Shown here one piece after another: positions 1 to 8,715 of a stretch of DNA of 64,000 bases. Under the pieces are notes generated by a model. The model searched no databases and was not told the origin of the DNA. It saw nothing but the letters and a program-made list of their open reading frames with translations. Both the position numbers and the translations under genes were made by a program. Source of the stretch: Bradyrhizobium sp. B097. GTDB taxonomy: Bacteria; Pseudomonadota; Alphaproteobacteria; Rhizobiales; Xanthobacteraceae. The stretch is from positions 8,676,501 to 8,740,500 of the forward strand of contig NZ_CP152412.1 in the NCBI RefSeq assembly GCF_038957035.1. The letters run 5' to 3'. Numbering within the stretch: the stretch's first letter is position 1; each line of letters starts with the position of its first letter.

Positions 1-1005
1 ATGCCCAAGGACGCCAAGCTCAGCGAGGTGATGCTTTTGATCGTCGCGATCGTCGGCACCACGGTGGCGCCGTGGCAATTGTTCTTCCAGCAGAGCTACA
101 TCGTCGACAAGCGGATCACGCCGCGCTTCATCCGCTATGAGCGGATGGATCTGTGCATCGGCATCGTGCTGGTCGTGGTCGGCGCCGTCGCGATGATCTC
201 GTTCTGCGCCGAAGTGTTCGCCGGAAAGCCCGAATTCGGCAATTACACCGACGCGCTGGGGACCGCGGTCGGGCTTGAGAAATATGCCGGCCGGCTGCCG
301 GCGGTGCTGTTTGCCCTCGCACTGCTGGATGCCTGCATCATCGGCGCGGCCGCGGTCTCCCTCTCGACGGCCTATGCGATCGGTGACGTGTTCGCGGTCA
401 AGCACTCGCTGCACCGCAAGCCGTGGGACGCGAAAGGCTTCTACGGCGTCTATTGCGGGCTGATCGTGCTCGCCGCCGTGCTGGTGCTGACGCCGGGCAC
501 GCCGCTCGGACTGCTCACCAACGCGGTGCAGACGCTGGCCGGCGTGCTGCTGCCGAGCGCGACCGTGTTCCTGCTGTTGCTGTGCAACGACCGCCACATC
601 CTCGGGCCGTGGGTCAATTCTGTCAGGCTGAACCTGTTCACCGGCGCGGTGGTCGCGGGCCTCGTGATGCTGTCAGTGATCCTGACTGCCGCGGTGCTGT
701 TCCCGGATCTCAGCGAGCAATGGATCATCGGCATCCTGGCTGGTGGCAGCCTGCTCGCGCTCGCGGTCACCGCGGCCGTCAAGCTGTACGAGATGCTGTC
801 ACACGGTCGCGCGTCCTCCCGCCTCAAGCACAAGCCGCCGCTGTTCGACCGCGACACCTGGCGGATGCCGCCGCTCGACCGGCTGCCGCCGGCACGGCTC
901 AGCCCGCTGAGCCGGATCTGGATGCTGGTGCTGCGCGGCTACCTCGTCGTCGCTGCCGGCCTCGTGCTGCTGCGGATCGTCGAGCTCGCCACGGTGGGGG
1001 CGTGA
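1..1005 (+). CDS. NRAMP-family divalent metal transporter, C-terminal part (5' end outside window)
   Basis: Inner-membrane metal-ion/proton symporter of the NRAMP (SLC11) family. The gene begins before the window, so the ATG at base 1 is only an internal methionine. Residues 19-32 (GTTVAPWQLFFQQS) align with transmembrane helix 6 of NRAMP. Further hydrophobic helices follow, then a basic Pro-rich loop (about 268-305) and a last helix. The Met-Pro-His ion-binding motif of helix 6 reads Ala-Pro-Trp here (residues 23-25). Loss of that methionine is a feature of NRAMP-related magnesium transporters, so Mn2+ or Fe2+ should not be assumed as substrate; I infer a harder cation such as Mg2+ is possible. 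Helix 1, which carries the other ligands, is not in the window. A small ORF overlaps the stop codon, and a porin gene lies about 540 bases downstream. Family call sure, substrate open. Confidence 0.85.
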   Translation: MPKDAKLSEVMLLIVAIVGTTVAPWQLFFQQSYIVDKRITPRFIRYERMDLCIGIVLVVVGAVAMISFCAEVFAGKPEFGNYTDALGTAVGLEKYAGRLPAVLFALALLDACIIGAAAVSLSTAYAIGDVFAVKHSLHRKPWDAKGFYGVYCGLIVLAAVLVLTPGTPLGLLTNAVQTLAGVLLPSATVFLLLLCNDRHILGPWVNSVRLNLFTGAVVAGLVMLSVILTAAVLFPDLSEQWIIGILAGGSLLALAVTAAVKLYEMLSHGRASSRLKHKPPLFDRDTWRMPPLDRLPPARLSPLSRIWMLVLRGYLVVAAGLVLLRIVELATVGA

Positions 1006-1241
1006 CGACACTCGGCCGCGGCCGACGATGGGGCGCGATCGTGTTGTTCAGGCTGGCAAGCGCCATCCTGCGCAGCGCAACCGCGCTCTATCAGCGGCGT
1101 GTGATTTCAGGCGCCGACCTGCGGACGGCGCTGTCGATGGCGCAATGCGTCGAACGAGCCGGCGCGAGGGTCGTGCTGGGCAGCACCTCGCAGGCGGCAT
1201 TCATCAGGACAAGGGACGAAGACAATGGTGGCCTCGATTGA
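1002..1241 (+). CDS. Small hypothetical protein translationally coupled to the NRAMP gene
   Basis: A 79-residue open frame starts at a GTG that overlaps the NRAMP stop in the classic GTGA arrangement (bases 1002-1005), with a G-rich stretch just upstream that could serve as ribosome site. The product is basic at the N-terminus (MTTLGRGRRWG), followed by a modest hydrophobic/amphipathic stretch (about 12-30). It has no motif I recognise. Codon choice stays GC-rich in the third position through the middle of the frame, as expected for coding DNA in this genome. It could be a small partner of the transporter or a chance frame; the 4-base overlap is the main argument in favour. Confidence 0.4.
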   Translation: MTTLGRGRRWGAIVLFRLASAILRSATALYQRRVISGADLRTALSMAQCVERAGARVVLGSTSQAAFIRTRDEDNGGLD

Positions 1242-1548
1242 ACGGTCGGTTCTCGACCGATTTGCCACAGAGGCGCGGTCGATCGCAGCGGATGAGGCTC
1301 ACAGCCTCCGGGCGTTACGCGACTGTCATAGTGGCGTGCAAATCGGAGAGGTATCCCGCGCGCCTCAGTTGCTATTGCGAATTACTTGCAACAAGCCGCG
1401 GAGGATGGTAGGTGCTGATCTGGCTTTGGATGGGACGACACGGATCGGACCGGGGACGGCGGGCGATGAATTCAAATCTCGGGTGGCAAGTGGCCGCCAA
1501 ATCTGCAATGCCGGGCGAAACCGCCAACCGTTCGCGGAAAGCCGCGTC
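1242..1548. other. Intergenic region, no gene seen
   Basis: About 300 bases between the small ORF and the porin start. The porin frame stays open upstream to base 1225, but the upstream residues look non-coding and precede a clear signal peptide, so I treat this as leader and promoter DNA. I saw no convincing terminator or operator. Confidence 0.4.
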
Positions 1549-3543
1549 ATGACCTGCGTCCGTCTCTTCCGGGTTCGGATCGCCGCCGGCGCAGCGCTCG
1601 GTGCGGCGGCATTCGGCACACCGGCCTCCGCGGCCGACCTGCCCCTCAAGTCTCCCGCCGCCAGGGCGGTCTACAGCTGGACCGGATTCTATGTCGGCGC
1701 ACATGTCGGCTATGGCGACGGCACGCTGGGTCCGGGCACCAATCCGATCCTGGAACAGGGCGTGTTCTTTCCGCCCACGATCACCGGCGGGATCGGCGGC
1801 TTCCAGGCCGGATACAACAAGGAATTCGCCAACCGCTTCGTGCTCGGCGTCGAGGCGGATGCGACCTTCACCGGCCCGACCGATCAGCCGCGGCGCGTGC
1901 CGGGGCCCTTTAATTCGTCGATCGACTATGTCGGCACGCTGCGCGGCCGCGCCGGTTACAGCTTCGGCACCTGGATGCCCTATGTGACCGGCGGCTTCGC
2001 CTGGGGACACACCGAGGTCAGAGTCAATGATGCCGGCGACAATGTGATCTCGCAGCCCGGCCAGTACCAGACCGGCTGGACCGTCGGCGCCGGTGCCGAA
2101 TTCGCGGTGAGCGGCAATTGGACGGCCAAGGTCGAGTACGACTACATCGATCTGTCGCGGCGCACGCTCGGTCTCAACGATTTCGGCATGCCCGGCGTCA
2201 GCATCGACCCGCGCATTCACCTGCTGAAATTCGGCCTCAACTACCAGCTCGGCGACTCGCCCTGGTCGGCGACGCCGACGCGCGCCGCGCTGCCGGACTC
2301 GAGCGACTGGAGCGTGCACGGACAGACGACGCTGCTCGCGCAAGGCTATCCGTCGTTCCGCGCGCCCTATTCCGGCACCAACAGCCTTCCGGGCGCGGGG
2401 CAAGTGCAGGAGACCTGGACCACGACAGCGTTTCTCGGCGTGCGGCTCTGGGAAGGCGGCGAGTTCTATTTCAATCCGGAGACGGCGCAGGGCTTTGGCC
2501 TCAACGGCACGCTCGGCCTCGCCGGCTTCTCGAACGGCGAGGCGCAGAAGGCCGGCGCCGCGTTCCCGAAGATCCGGCCGCAGCGCTATTACTTCAAGCA
2601 GACCTTTGGCTTCGGCGGCGAGCAGGAGGACGTCCCCGACGGCCCCAACCAGATCGCAGGCAAGCGCGACATCGACCGCCTCACGATCGTGGTCGGCCGC
2701 TTTGCGGTGGGCGATTTCTTCGACGGCAATTCCTACGCCAAGGATCCGCGCGCCGACTTCATGAACTGGGCGATGTGGGCTTCCGCCGCCTACGACTTCC
2801 CGGCCGATCTGCCAGGGTACACCCGCGGCGCGGTGGTCGAGCTCAACCGCAAGGACTGGGCGGTGCGCGCCGGCGTGTTCCAGGTGCCCAATGCACCGAA
2901 CAGCGACGTGCTGGTCTTCAACGCCAACAATGGCGGCGCGGTGGTGGAATTCGAAGGCCGCTACTCGATCTTCGATCAACCCGGCAAGCTGCGCGTCGGC
3001 GTGTTCGGCAATCGCGGCAACACCGGCAATTATCGCCAGGCGCTCGCGATCGAGGACGCCAACCCCGGGCTCGACATCAACGACGTGATGGCCGGTATCC
3101 GCAAGGACAACACCAAGTACGGCTTCTACTTGAACGGCGAGCAGCAGATCGCAACCGATGTCGGCCTGTTCGGCCGCCTGAGTTGGAACGACGGCCAGAA
3201 CGAGATCCTGTCGTTCACCGACGTCGACCGCAGCGTCTCCGGCGGCGTGTCGATCAAGGGCAGCTATTGGGGCCGGGCGAACGACACGATCGGCATCGGC
3301 GGCGCGGTCAACGGACTGTCGTCAGCGCATCGCGACTACCTCGCCGCCGGCGGCCTGGGTCTTTTGATCGGCGACGGCGCGCTGAACTACAGCCCGGAGC
3401 GGATCTTCGAAACCTACTATGCCTACCAGGTGAACAAGAGCCTGACGCTGACCGCGGACTATCAGTTCATCACCAACCCCGCCTACAACGCCGATCGCGG
3501 CCCGGTGCACATCTTCTCCGGCCGCATCCACGGCGAGTTTTGA
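1549..3543 (+). CDS. Outer-membrane porin: Omp25/31-type barrel fused to OprB-type barrel
   Basis: A 664-residue outer-membrane protein. The start at 1549 is chosen because it directly precedes a signal peptide ending in Ala-Ser-Ala-Ala (about residue 25). The mature N-terminus (DLPLKSP...YSWTGFYVGAHVGY) and the next 200 residues are an Omp25/Omp31-like eight-strand barrel, ending near LLKFGLNYQLG (about residue 238). The rest is a carbohydrate-selective porin (OprB family) domain ending in the terminal phenylalanine typical of barrels recognised by the BAM complex. Its role is likely passive passage of sugars or small ions across the outer membrane. It follows the NRAMP gene in the same direction; Bradyrhizobium has an outer-membrane channel (MnoP) that works with an NRAMP transporter, but I cannot say this is that protein. 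A strong hairpin follows the stop. Fold sure, substrate unknown. Confidence 0.88.
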   Translation: MTCVRLFRVRIAAGAALGAAAFGTPASAADLPLKSPAARAVYSWTGFYVGAHVGYGDGTLGPGTNPILEQGVFFPPTITGGIGGFQAGYNKEFANRFVLGVEADATFTGPTDQPRRVPGPFNSSIDYVGTLRGRAGYSFGTWMPYVTGGFAWGHTEVRVNDAGDNVISQPGQYQTGWTVGAGAEFAVSGNWTAKVEYDYIDLSRRTLGLNDFGMPGVSIDPRIHLLKFGLNYQLGDSPWSATPTRAALPDSSDWSVHGQTTLLAQGYPSFRAPYSGTNSLPGAGQVQETWTTTAFLGVRLWEGGEFYFNPETAQGFGLNGTLGLAGFSNGEAQKAGAAFPKIRPQRYYFKQTFGFGGEQEDVPDGPNQIAGKRDIDRLTIVVGRFAVGDFFDGNSYAKDPRADFMNWAMWASAAYDFPADLPGYTRGAVVELNRKDWAVRAGVFQVPNAPNSDVLVFNANNGGAVVEFEGRYSIFDQPGKLRVGVFGNRGNTGNYRQALAIEDANPGLDINDVMAGIRKDNTKYGFYLNGEQQIATDVGLFGRLSWNDGQNEILSFTDVDRSVSGGVSIKGSYWGRANDTIGIGGAVNGLSSAHRDYLAAGGLGLLIGDGALNYSPERIFETYYAYQVNKSLTLTADYQFITNPAYNADRGPVHIFSGRIHGEF

Positions 3544-3556
3544 GGCGCGCCAACTT

Positions 3557-3584
3557 CGTCGTCCCGGCGAAAGCCGGGACGACG
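3557..3584 (+). terminator. Perfect hairpin just after the porin gene
   Basis: A 12-base perfect stem (CGTCGTCCCGGC / GCCGGGACGACG) with a GAAA loop starts 13 bases past the porin stop. There is no U-run. The sequence is the short form of the palindromic arm that recurs in the long repeat elements of this window, so it may act as terminator, mRNA stabiliser or both. Confidence 0.5.
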
Positions 3585-3673
3585 GCGAATTTGCCGCGCC
3601 GCTCTTCGCAATGATGTCTCGGGACTGGTTCGATGGAGCAAAAGCCCTCTCCCCACTCAGATATATGTAGACC

Positions 3674-3698
3674 CCCCGGGCTTGCCGCAAGCCCGGGG
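3674..3698. repeat. GC-rich inverted repeat upstream of the flavoprotein hydroxylase
   Basis: CCCCGGGCTTG (3674-3684) and its perfect reverse complement (3688-3698) with a 3-base loop. It lies about 43 bases before the hydroxylase start. No U-run follows. It may form a structure in the leader RNA or be another dispersed palindrome. Confidence 0.4.
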
Positions 3699-3741
3699 TC
3701 ATCCCGTAGAACGCGCGCCCAATCGAACGGAGGAGTGCGGG

Positions 3742-5211
3742 ATGCGGGAACATGCGGTGGTGATTGCCGGCGGAGGGCCGACCGGGCTGATGCTGGCGTG
3801 CGAGCTGGCGCTGGCCGGTGTCGATGTTGCGATTGTCGAGCGGCGCGAGAATCCGGACCTGATCGGCGCGCGGGCCGGCGGTCTGCACGCGCGCACCATT
3901 GAGGTGCTCGATCAGCGCGGCATCGGCGACCGCTTCGTCGCGCTGGGGACGCGCCATCCGGCGGTGCTGTTCCACTCGCATCTGGTTCCGCTCGAGATCG
4001 CCGACTTCCCGACCCGGCGCAATTTCACGCTGGGGCTGCGGCAGAACCATATCGAGCGCCTGCTCGGCGAATGGGCCGAACAACTGGCGATGCCGATCGA
4101 TCGCGGGCGCGAGGTGACCGGCTTCACGCAGGACGACGATGGCGTCGATGTCGCGCTGTCGGATGGCCAGTTGCTCCGCGCACAGTATCTGGTCGGCTGC
4201 GACGGTGGCCGCAGCATCGTCCGCAAGGCGGCCGGCATCGAATTCGCCGGATGGGATCCGACCAGGAGCTGGCTGATCGCCGAGGCCGAGATATCGGACG
4301 AACCGGAATGGGGCTTTCGCGAGGACGACGCCGGCATCTATGCCATCGGCAAGGTGGAAGACGGTGAACGGGTGCGGCTCGTGCTGACCGAGCTGCAACT
4401 CGGCACCGACAGAGAGCCGACCCTGGGTGACGTCAGCGAGCGGCTGGTCGCCGTGTACGGCACCGATTTCGGCATCCACAGCCCGGTCTGGATATCACGC
4501 TTCACCGACATGACCCGGCAGGCCGTGACCTATCGCAAGCAGCGCGTGCTGCTGGCCGGCGATGCCGCCCATGTGCATCCGCCGATGGGCGGACAGGGTC
4601 TCAATATCGGCGTGCAGGACGCGGTGAACCTGGGCTGGAAGCTCGCCCAGCTGGTCAAGCTGACATCGCCTGACGGCCTGCTCGACACCTATCAGGCCGA
4701 ACGGCATCCCGTGGCGGCCCGCGTGCTACGCAACACCATGGCGCATGTCGCGCTCAGCCGGACCGACGCGCGCAGCAAGGCGCTGCACGAGATCGTCTCC
4801 GAACTGCTGCGCATGGACGAGCCGCGCCGAAAATTCGCCGCGATGATGTCGGGCCTCGACCTGCACTACGATCTCGGCGACGGCCATCCGCTGCTCGGAC
4901 GCCGCATGCCCGATCTCGATCTGGTGACGACGAGCGGCCCGCTGCCGGTCTTCGCGCTGCTGCACGGCGCGCGGCCGGTGCTGCTCAACTTTGGCGAACC
5001 CGGCGGCTTCGACATCACGGGATGGGCTGACCGGGTTCGGCTGGTCGACGCCGATTACGCCGGCACGTGGGAGCTTCCCGCGCTCGGAACGGTTGCGGCG
5101 CCCCGCGCGGTGCTGGTCCGGCCCGACGGCTACGTGGCGTGGGTCGGAGACCGGAGTCAGTCGGGCCTCGCCGAGGCGCTGACCAAATGGTTCGGCGCGC
5201 CATCAGCTTGA
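3742..5211 (+). CDS. FAD-dependent aromatic-ring monooxygenase (group A flavoprotein hydroxylase)
   Basis: A 489-residue cytoplasmic NAD(P)H- and FAD-dependent hydroxylase of the PheA/MhpA/RdmE group. The start at 3742 is chosen for the purine-rich GGAGGAG a few bases upstream; an upstream start at 3682 would add residues with no homologous character. The FAD dinucleotide-binding motif GGGPTG is at about residues 9-14, the conserved C-D-G-G motif that contacts FAD and NAD(P)H is near residue 154, and the third FAD motif (GDAAHVHPPMGGQGLNIGVQD) starts near residue 273. The C-terminal 120 residues resemble the thioredoxin-like domain of this family. Substrate is probably a phenolic or polyketide-like compound, but no neighbour identifies it. 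The gene stands alone and is followed by a palindromic repeat. Confidence 0.85.
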   Translation: MREHAVVIAGGGPTGLMLACELALAGVDVAIVERRENPDLIGARAGGLHARTIEVLDQRGIGDRFVALGTRHPAVLFHSHLVPLEIADFPTRRNFTLGLRQNHIERLLGEWAEQLAMPIDRGREVTGFTQDDDGVDVALSDGQLLRAQYLVGCDGGRSIVRKAAGIEFAGWDPTRSWLIAEAEISDEPEWGFREDDAGIYAIGKVEDGERVRLVLTELQLGTDREPTLGDVSERLVAVYGTDFGIHSPVWISRFTDMTRQAVTYRKQRVLLAGDAAHVHPPMGGQGLNIGVQDAVNLGWKLAQLVKLTSPDGLLDTYQAERHPVAARVLRNTMAHVALSRTDARSKALHEIVSELLRMDEPRRKFAAMMSGLDLHYDLGDGHPLLGRRMPDLDLVTTSGPLPVFALLHGARPVLLNFGEPGGFDITGWADRVRLVDADYAGTWELPALGTVAAPRAVLVRPDGYVAWVGDRSQSGLAEALTKWFGAPSA

Positions 5212-5220
5212 CGAACATGC

Positions 5221-5306
5221 GTAGCCCGGATGGAGCGAAGCGTAATCCGGGATCGGTCGATCCGGAGAGAGCGGCCCCGGATTTCGCCACGCTTCATCCG
5301 GGCTAC
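5221..5306. repeat. Dispersed palindromic repeat, GTAGCCCGGAT family (copy 1)
   Basis: Begins GTAGCCCGGATGGAGCGAAG and ends with the matching reverse complement CTTCATCCGGGCTAC, giving a long imperfect hairpin. A second copy is at 38752-38839. It sits between two convergent genes and could act as a bidirectional terminator. This type of element is widespread in proteobacterial intergenic DNA. Confidence 0.75.
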
Positions 5307-5324
5307 GAAGCGACGCTTTCGTCC

Positions 5325-6950
5325 CTACCCCGCCGGCTGGAACGAATCCGCGCGCGCCATCGCCCAGGCGTCGCGGTAGCGGGGATCCTGGGTGCCTTCG
5401 AGCAGCTCGCCCGGGCGCAGCGCCGGATAAAGCTGTGCGAAGGTGCGGACGTCGGTGGTCGAGCTCCGCTGCGAGAAGTGGATCGGCCGCAGATCCTTGG
5501 TGTGCTCGAGGCCGGCGGCCGCGAGCAGCTCGGTCAGCGCGTGCAGGGTCGAGTGGTGGTAGTTGTACACGCGCTCGATCTTGTCCGGCACGTAGAGCGC
5601 GCGGTTGCGGATCGGGTCCTGCGAGGTGACGCCGGTCGGGCAGCGATCGGTGTGGCAGCTCAGGGACTGGATGCAGCCGAGCGCGAACATGAAGCCGCGC
5701 GCCGAATTGCACCAGTCGGCCCCGATCGCCATCGCGCGCGCCAAGTCGAAGGCGGTCGCGATCTTGCCGGAGGCGCCGATCTTGATGCGATCGCGCGCAC
5801 CGATGCCGATCAGCGCGTTGTGGACGAAACTGACGCCCTCGCGCATCGGCATGCCCAGATGGTCCATGAACTCGAGCGGCGCAGCGCCTGTGCCGCCTTC
5901 ATTGCCGTCGACCACGATGAAATCGGGATAGAGCCCGCTCTCCTTCATCGCCTTGCAGATCGCGAGGAATTCCCAGGGATGGCCGATGCACATCTTGAAG
6001 CCGGCCGGCTTGCCGCCGGACAGCTTGCGCATCTCGGCGACGAATTCCATCATCTGCAGCGGCGTCGAGAACGCCTTGTGATAGGCCGGCGAGATGCAGT
6101 CCTCGCCCATCGGCACGCCCCGGATCTTGGAAATCTCCTCGGAGACCTTCGCGGCCGGCAGCACGCCGCCATGGCCGGGCTTGGCGCCCTGGCTGATCTT
6201 GAGCTCGACCATCTTGATCTGGTCGTCGTCGGCAACGCTTGCGAACAGCTCCGGATTGAAGGTGCCGTCGCGGTTGCGGCAGCCGAAATAGCCGGAGCCG
6301 ACCTCCCAGATGATGTCGCCGCCCATCTCGCGGTGATAGGGGCTGACGCCGCCCTCGCCGGTGTCATGGGCGAAGCCGCCCTTCTTGGCGCCGGCATTCA
6401 GCGCCCGCACCGCGTTCGGGCTGAGCGCGCCGAAGCTCATCGCCGAGATGTTGAAGACCGAGGCCGAATACGGCTTGGTGCAGTCGGGGCCACCGATGGT
6501 GATGCGGAATTTCTGGTCGGCTTTCGGCTTCGGCGCCACCGAATGGTGCATCCACTCATAGCCCTCGCGATAGACGTCCTCCTGGGTGCCGAACGGCCGC
6601 TTGTCGAGCACCATCTTGGCGCGCTGATAGACCACCGCGCGGGTGTCGCGGGAGAACGGCATACCGTCCTTCTCGCTCTCGAAGAAATACTGCCGCATCT
6701 CCGGGCGGATTTCCTCGAGCAGGAAGCGGACATGCGCCGAAATCGGGTAGTTGCGCAGCACCGCATGGTTCTTCTGCGTCAGGTCGCGGATGCCGAGCAA
6801 TGTCAGCGCGCCGAAGATCGCCAGCGGGATCACAACGATCTTGAAGACCTTGTGGTCGAAAATCCCGACCAGCAGCAGGAGCGCGGTGACGACGGCGCAG
6901 ATTGTCAGCACGATGAAGCGCGGCGAGAACGGAAGCAGCATCGTATCCAT
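5325..6950 (-). CDS. Membrane-anchored FMN-binding glutamate synthase family protein
   Basis: A 541-residue protein with two N-terminal membrane helices (about 8-30 and 36-52), followed by the FMN-binding, (beta/alpha)8 glutamate-synthase domain seen in GltB and archaeal-type GltS. The start at 6950 is chosen for a GGAGGG site six bases upstream; a TTG one codon earlier is less likely. The 3Fe-4S cysteine motif of glutamate synthases is kept (Cys426-x5-Cys432-x4-Cys437, in CHTDRCPTG). The glutaminase and structural domains of true glutamate synthase are missing, so ammonia-dependent glutamate formation is only one possibility; a membrane-linked redox role is another. It has no operon partner. 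Confidence 0.85.
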   Translation of the reverse strand: MDTMLLPFSPRFIVLTICAVVTALLLLVGIFDHKVFKIVVIPLAIFGALTLLGIRDLTQKNHAVLRNYPISAHVRFLLEEIRPEMRQYFFESEKDGMPFSRDTRAVVYQRAKMVLDKRPFGTQEDVYREGYEWMHHSVAPKPKADQKFRITIGGPDCTKPYSASVFNISAMSFGALSPNAVRALNAGAKKGGFAHDTGEGGVSPYHREMGGDIIWEVGSGYFGCRNRDGTFNPELFASVADDDQIKMVELKISQGAKPGHGGVLPAAKVSEEISKIRGVPMGEDCISPAYHKAFSTPLQMMEFVAEMRKLSGGKPAGFKMCIGHPWEFLAICKAMKESGLYPDFIVVDGNEGGTGAAPLEFMDHLGMPMREGVSFVHNALIGIGARDRIKIGASGKIATAFDLARAMAIGADWCNSARGFMFALGCIQSLSCHTDRCPTGVTSQDPIRNRALYVPDKIERVYNYHHSTLHALTELLAAAGLEHTKDLRPIHFSQRSSTTDVRTFAQLYPALRPGELLEGTQDPRYRDAWAMARADSFQPAG

Positions 6951-7624
6951 CAAATCCCTCCGGTCTGCCTTGAATACCCCGTCGGCCGTAAGCTAATCCA
7001 ACTCGCGGAACAAGTGCACTACGGTTATACGGCCGAGCAGTCACAGATGTGACAACCGCCCGGATGGGCGGGTGCGGCTGCCGCAACCGGCCAAATTGAT
7101 TTGAAATCGACTTTTGCAATGCAGCGCAGTGGGGCTCCACAATGGCGCCCCGTCAAAATATCGAAAACAACCCCATGCACAGTAGCCGGCAACTACCGGC
7201 GTTCGACAGCGCAACTTGACATGTCGGGCAACTCACCGGCATTATTCCATTATTCCGAAATCGTAGAGACGAACGTCCTCACTCTGCGGCGATCGCCGTG
7301 GCGCTTGCGGGGGGCCATCGTGTATGGGGAAAACCCTGGCGCGGTACTTCCCTGCGGCCATCCGTCGAGACGCCCGCCGTTGTGTCCGCGGCCCCTCCAG
7401 GACGTCGTCCCTGCGAAAGCAGGGACCCATAACCACAACTGCCAATTGTTGGGCGATCCTGGAACGACGAGTCCCTGCAACAAGATCCGCCGCGGCGTAT
7501 GGGTCCCTGCTTTCGCAGGGACGACGATGAGGATGGTTCGCGATTCAAGGCATCAGACCACGCGGTGTGATCATCCGCGCATGCGGGTGCGCTTGCGGAG
7601 AGATGAGGAGAGAGCACCGTTCGC
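6951..7624. other. Long intergenic region with one repeat element
   Basis: About 670 bases between the glutamate-synthase-like gene and the patatin gene, both on the minus strand apart from this gap. The first part should hold the promoter of the glutamate-synthase-like gene. The stretch 7404-7525 is a dispersed inverted-repeat element, listed separately. The open frames here are short and have no recognisable product. Confidence 0.5.
7404..7525. repeat. Composite inverted-repeat element, GTCGTCC family (copy 1)
   Basis: Left arm GTCGTCCCTGCGAAAGCAGG followed by GACCCATAACCAC; the right arm is the reverse complement (ATGGGTCCCTGC...GGGACGAC). Each arm is itself a small hairpin, and the whole 122-base unit can fold as one long stem. 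Seven more copies occur in this window. Confidence 0.85.
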
Positions 7625-8494
7625 CTAATGGTCGTGCGGCCGCATTTCGTGGGGGATATGCCCCGCCTTCAGGCCGTCGCTGTCGAGCCACGCATTGGTG
7701 GTGTCGAGGGCACGGGCGATGTGATCGGATGTCCGGGAGAAATCGTAGGGCGAGCCGACCAGCGGGCACAGCGGCGGCACCACGAAATACTCGACGTCGG
7801 GACCGATGTTCTCGAGCTCGTTGACGAGCTGCCGCGCGATCAGGAGCGTCAGCGCATGCAGCGCATTGGCGAGCGCGCCGACCGGCGGCGCCTGGTTGGC
7901 GCAGGCATGTCCGGTGGGCAGCACGATCAGGCGCTTTGCTCCCTGCTTCACGGCGACGCGGACCGGCGTGTTGCTGGAGATCGCGCCGTCGGCGAGGTAA
8001 CGATCGCGGTAGTGCACCGGCGTGAACGCGCCGGGGATCGCGGTCGACGCGACGATCGCTTCGGCCGCCGAGCCTTCCGACAGCACCACGCTGTCGCCGC
8101 TGATGATGTCCGTCGTGACGATGTGGATCGGCAGCCGCGCGTCCTCGAGATTGCGGAACGGGATGTAATCGTCGATCAGCTTGCGAACGCCGTCATGCGA
8201 GATCAGGAAGTCGCGCCGCCACAGGAAGCCCACCAGCGTCCGCCAGCTCACCGGAAACACATCCTGCCGGTTCAGGCCGCGCCAGATCTCGGCGAGCCGC
8301 GCCACGCCCGAGACCGTCGGGTCGCCGGCATAGAACGCGCCGTTCAAGGCCCCGACGCTGGAGCCGACCACCATGTCGGCGGCCACGCCATGCGCGGCCA
8401 GCGCCTGTAGCATGCCGACCTGGACCGCGCCAAAGCTGCCGCCGCCGGCGAACACAAAGGCGGTCTTCGGGGCATCCGGATCGGTGATGGACAA
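7625..8494 (-). CDS. Patatin-like phospholipase family protein
   Basis: Serine acyl hydrolase of the patatin/RssA type, probably acting on membrane phospholipids or lysophospholipids. The start is taken as a TTG at 8494 with an AGGGAG site seven bases upstream, giving 289 residues; the frame stays open to 8581. The oxyanion loop GGGSFG is at about 17-22, the nucleophile elbow GSSVG at 44-48 with Ser46, and the catalytic Asp lies in the ADGAISSNTP segment further on, so the Ser-Asp dyad is intact. There is no signal peptide. It stands between two repeat elements with no operon partner; the terminal His-rich residues (HEMRPHDH) are odd but without known meaning. Confidence 0.85.
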   Translation of the reverse strand: MSITDPDAPKTAFVFAGGGSFGAVQVGMLQALAAHGVAADMVVGSSVGALNGAFYAGDPTVSGVARLAEIWRGLNRQDVFPVSWRTLVGFLWRRDFLISHDGVRKLIDDYIPFRNLEDARLPIHIVTTDIISGDSVVLSEGSAAEAIVASTAIPGAFTPVHYRDRYLADGAISSNTPVRVAVKQGAKRLIVLPTGHACANQAPPVGALANALHALTLLIARQLVNELENIGPDVEYFVVPPLCPLVGSPYDFSRTSDHIARALDTTNAWLDSDGLKAGHIPHEMRPHDH

Positions 8495-8589
8495 GGCGCT
8501 GCTCCCTGGATCGCCGCGTTCGGGAAACGGCTGCGCGGCGTTGAGGGCGTTATAGCAGCGAGGGAACGGACGGCGCCACATACACGGGC

Positions 8590-8709
8590 GTCGTCCTGGC
8601 GAAAGCCAGGACCCATAACCACAAATGCAAAAGGCTGGAGCCCGGTGGGGCCCCAGCCTTAGTCAAATGAGCAGTGGTGGTAATGGGTCCTGGCCTACGC
8701 CAGGACGAC
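8590..8709. repeat. Composite inverted-repeat element, GTCGTCC family (copy 2)
   Basis: Starts GTCGTCCTGGCGAAAGCCAG and ends in the reverse complement, with the inner ACCCATAACCAC / GGTAATGGGT boxes and a central AAGGCTGGAGCCC...GGGGCCCCAGCCTT palindrome. It fills most of the gap between fpr and the patatin gene, directly after the fpr stop. Confidence 0.85.
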
Positions 8710-8715
8710 AATTCG

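Noticed and set aside
1225..1548. N-terminal extension of the porin frame
   Set aside because: The residues before 1549 have no porin character and would place the signal peptide inside the protein.
5067..7052. Very long open frame on the plus strand (661 codons) opposite the glutamate-synthase-like gene
   Set aside because: It mirrors the third-position GC bias of the true minus-strand gene, has Arg/Ala/His-rich nonsense composition and no start context. The minus-strand gene has full family motifs.
7101..7628. 175-codon plus-strand frame before the patatin gene
   Set aside because: It runs through the 7404-7525 repeat element and has no ribosome site or recognisable product.
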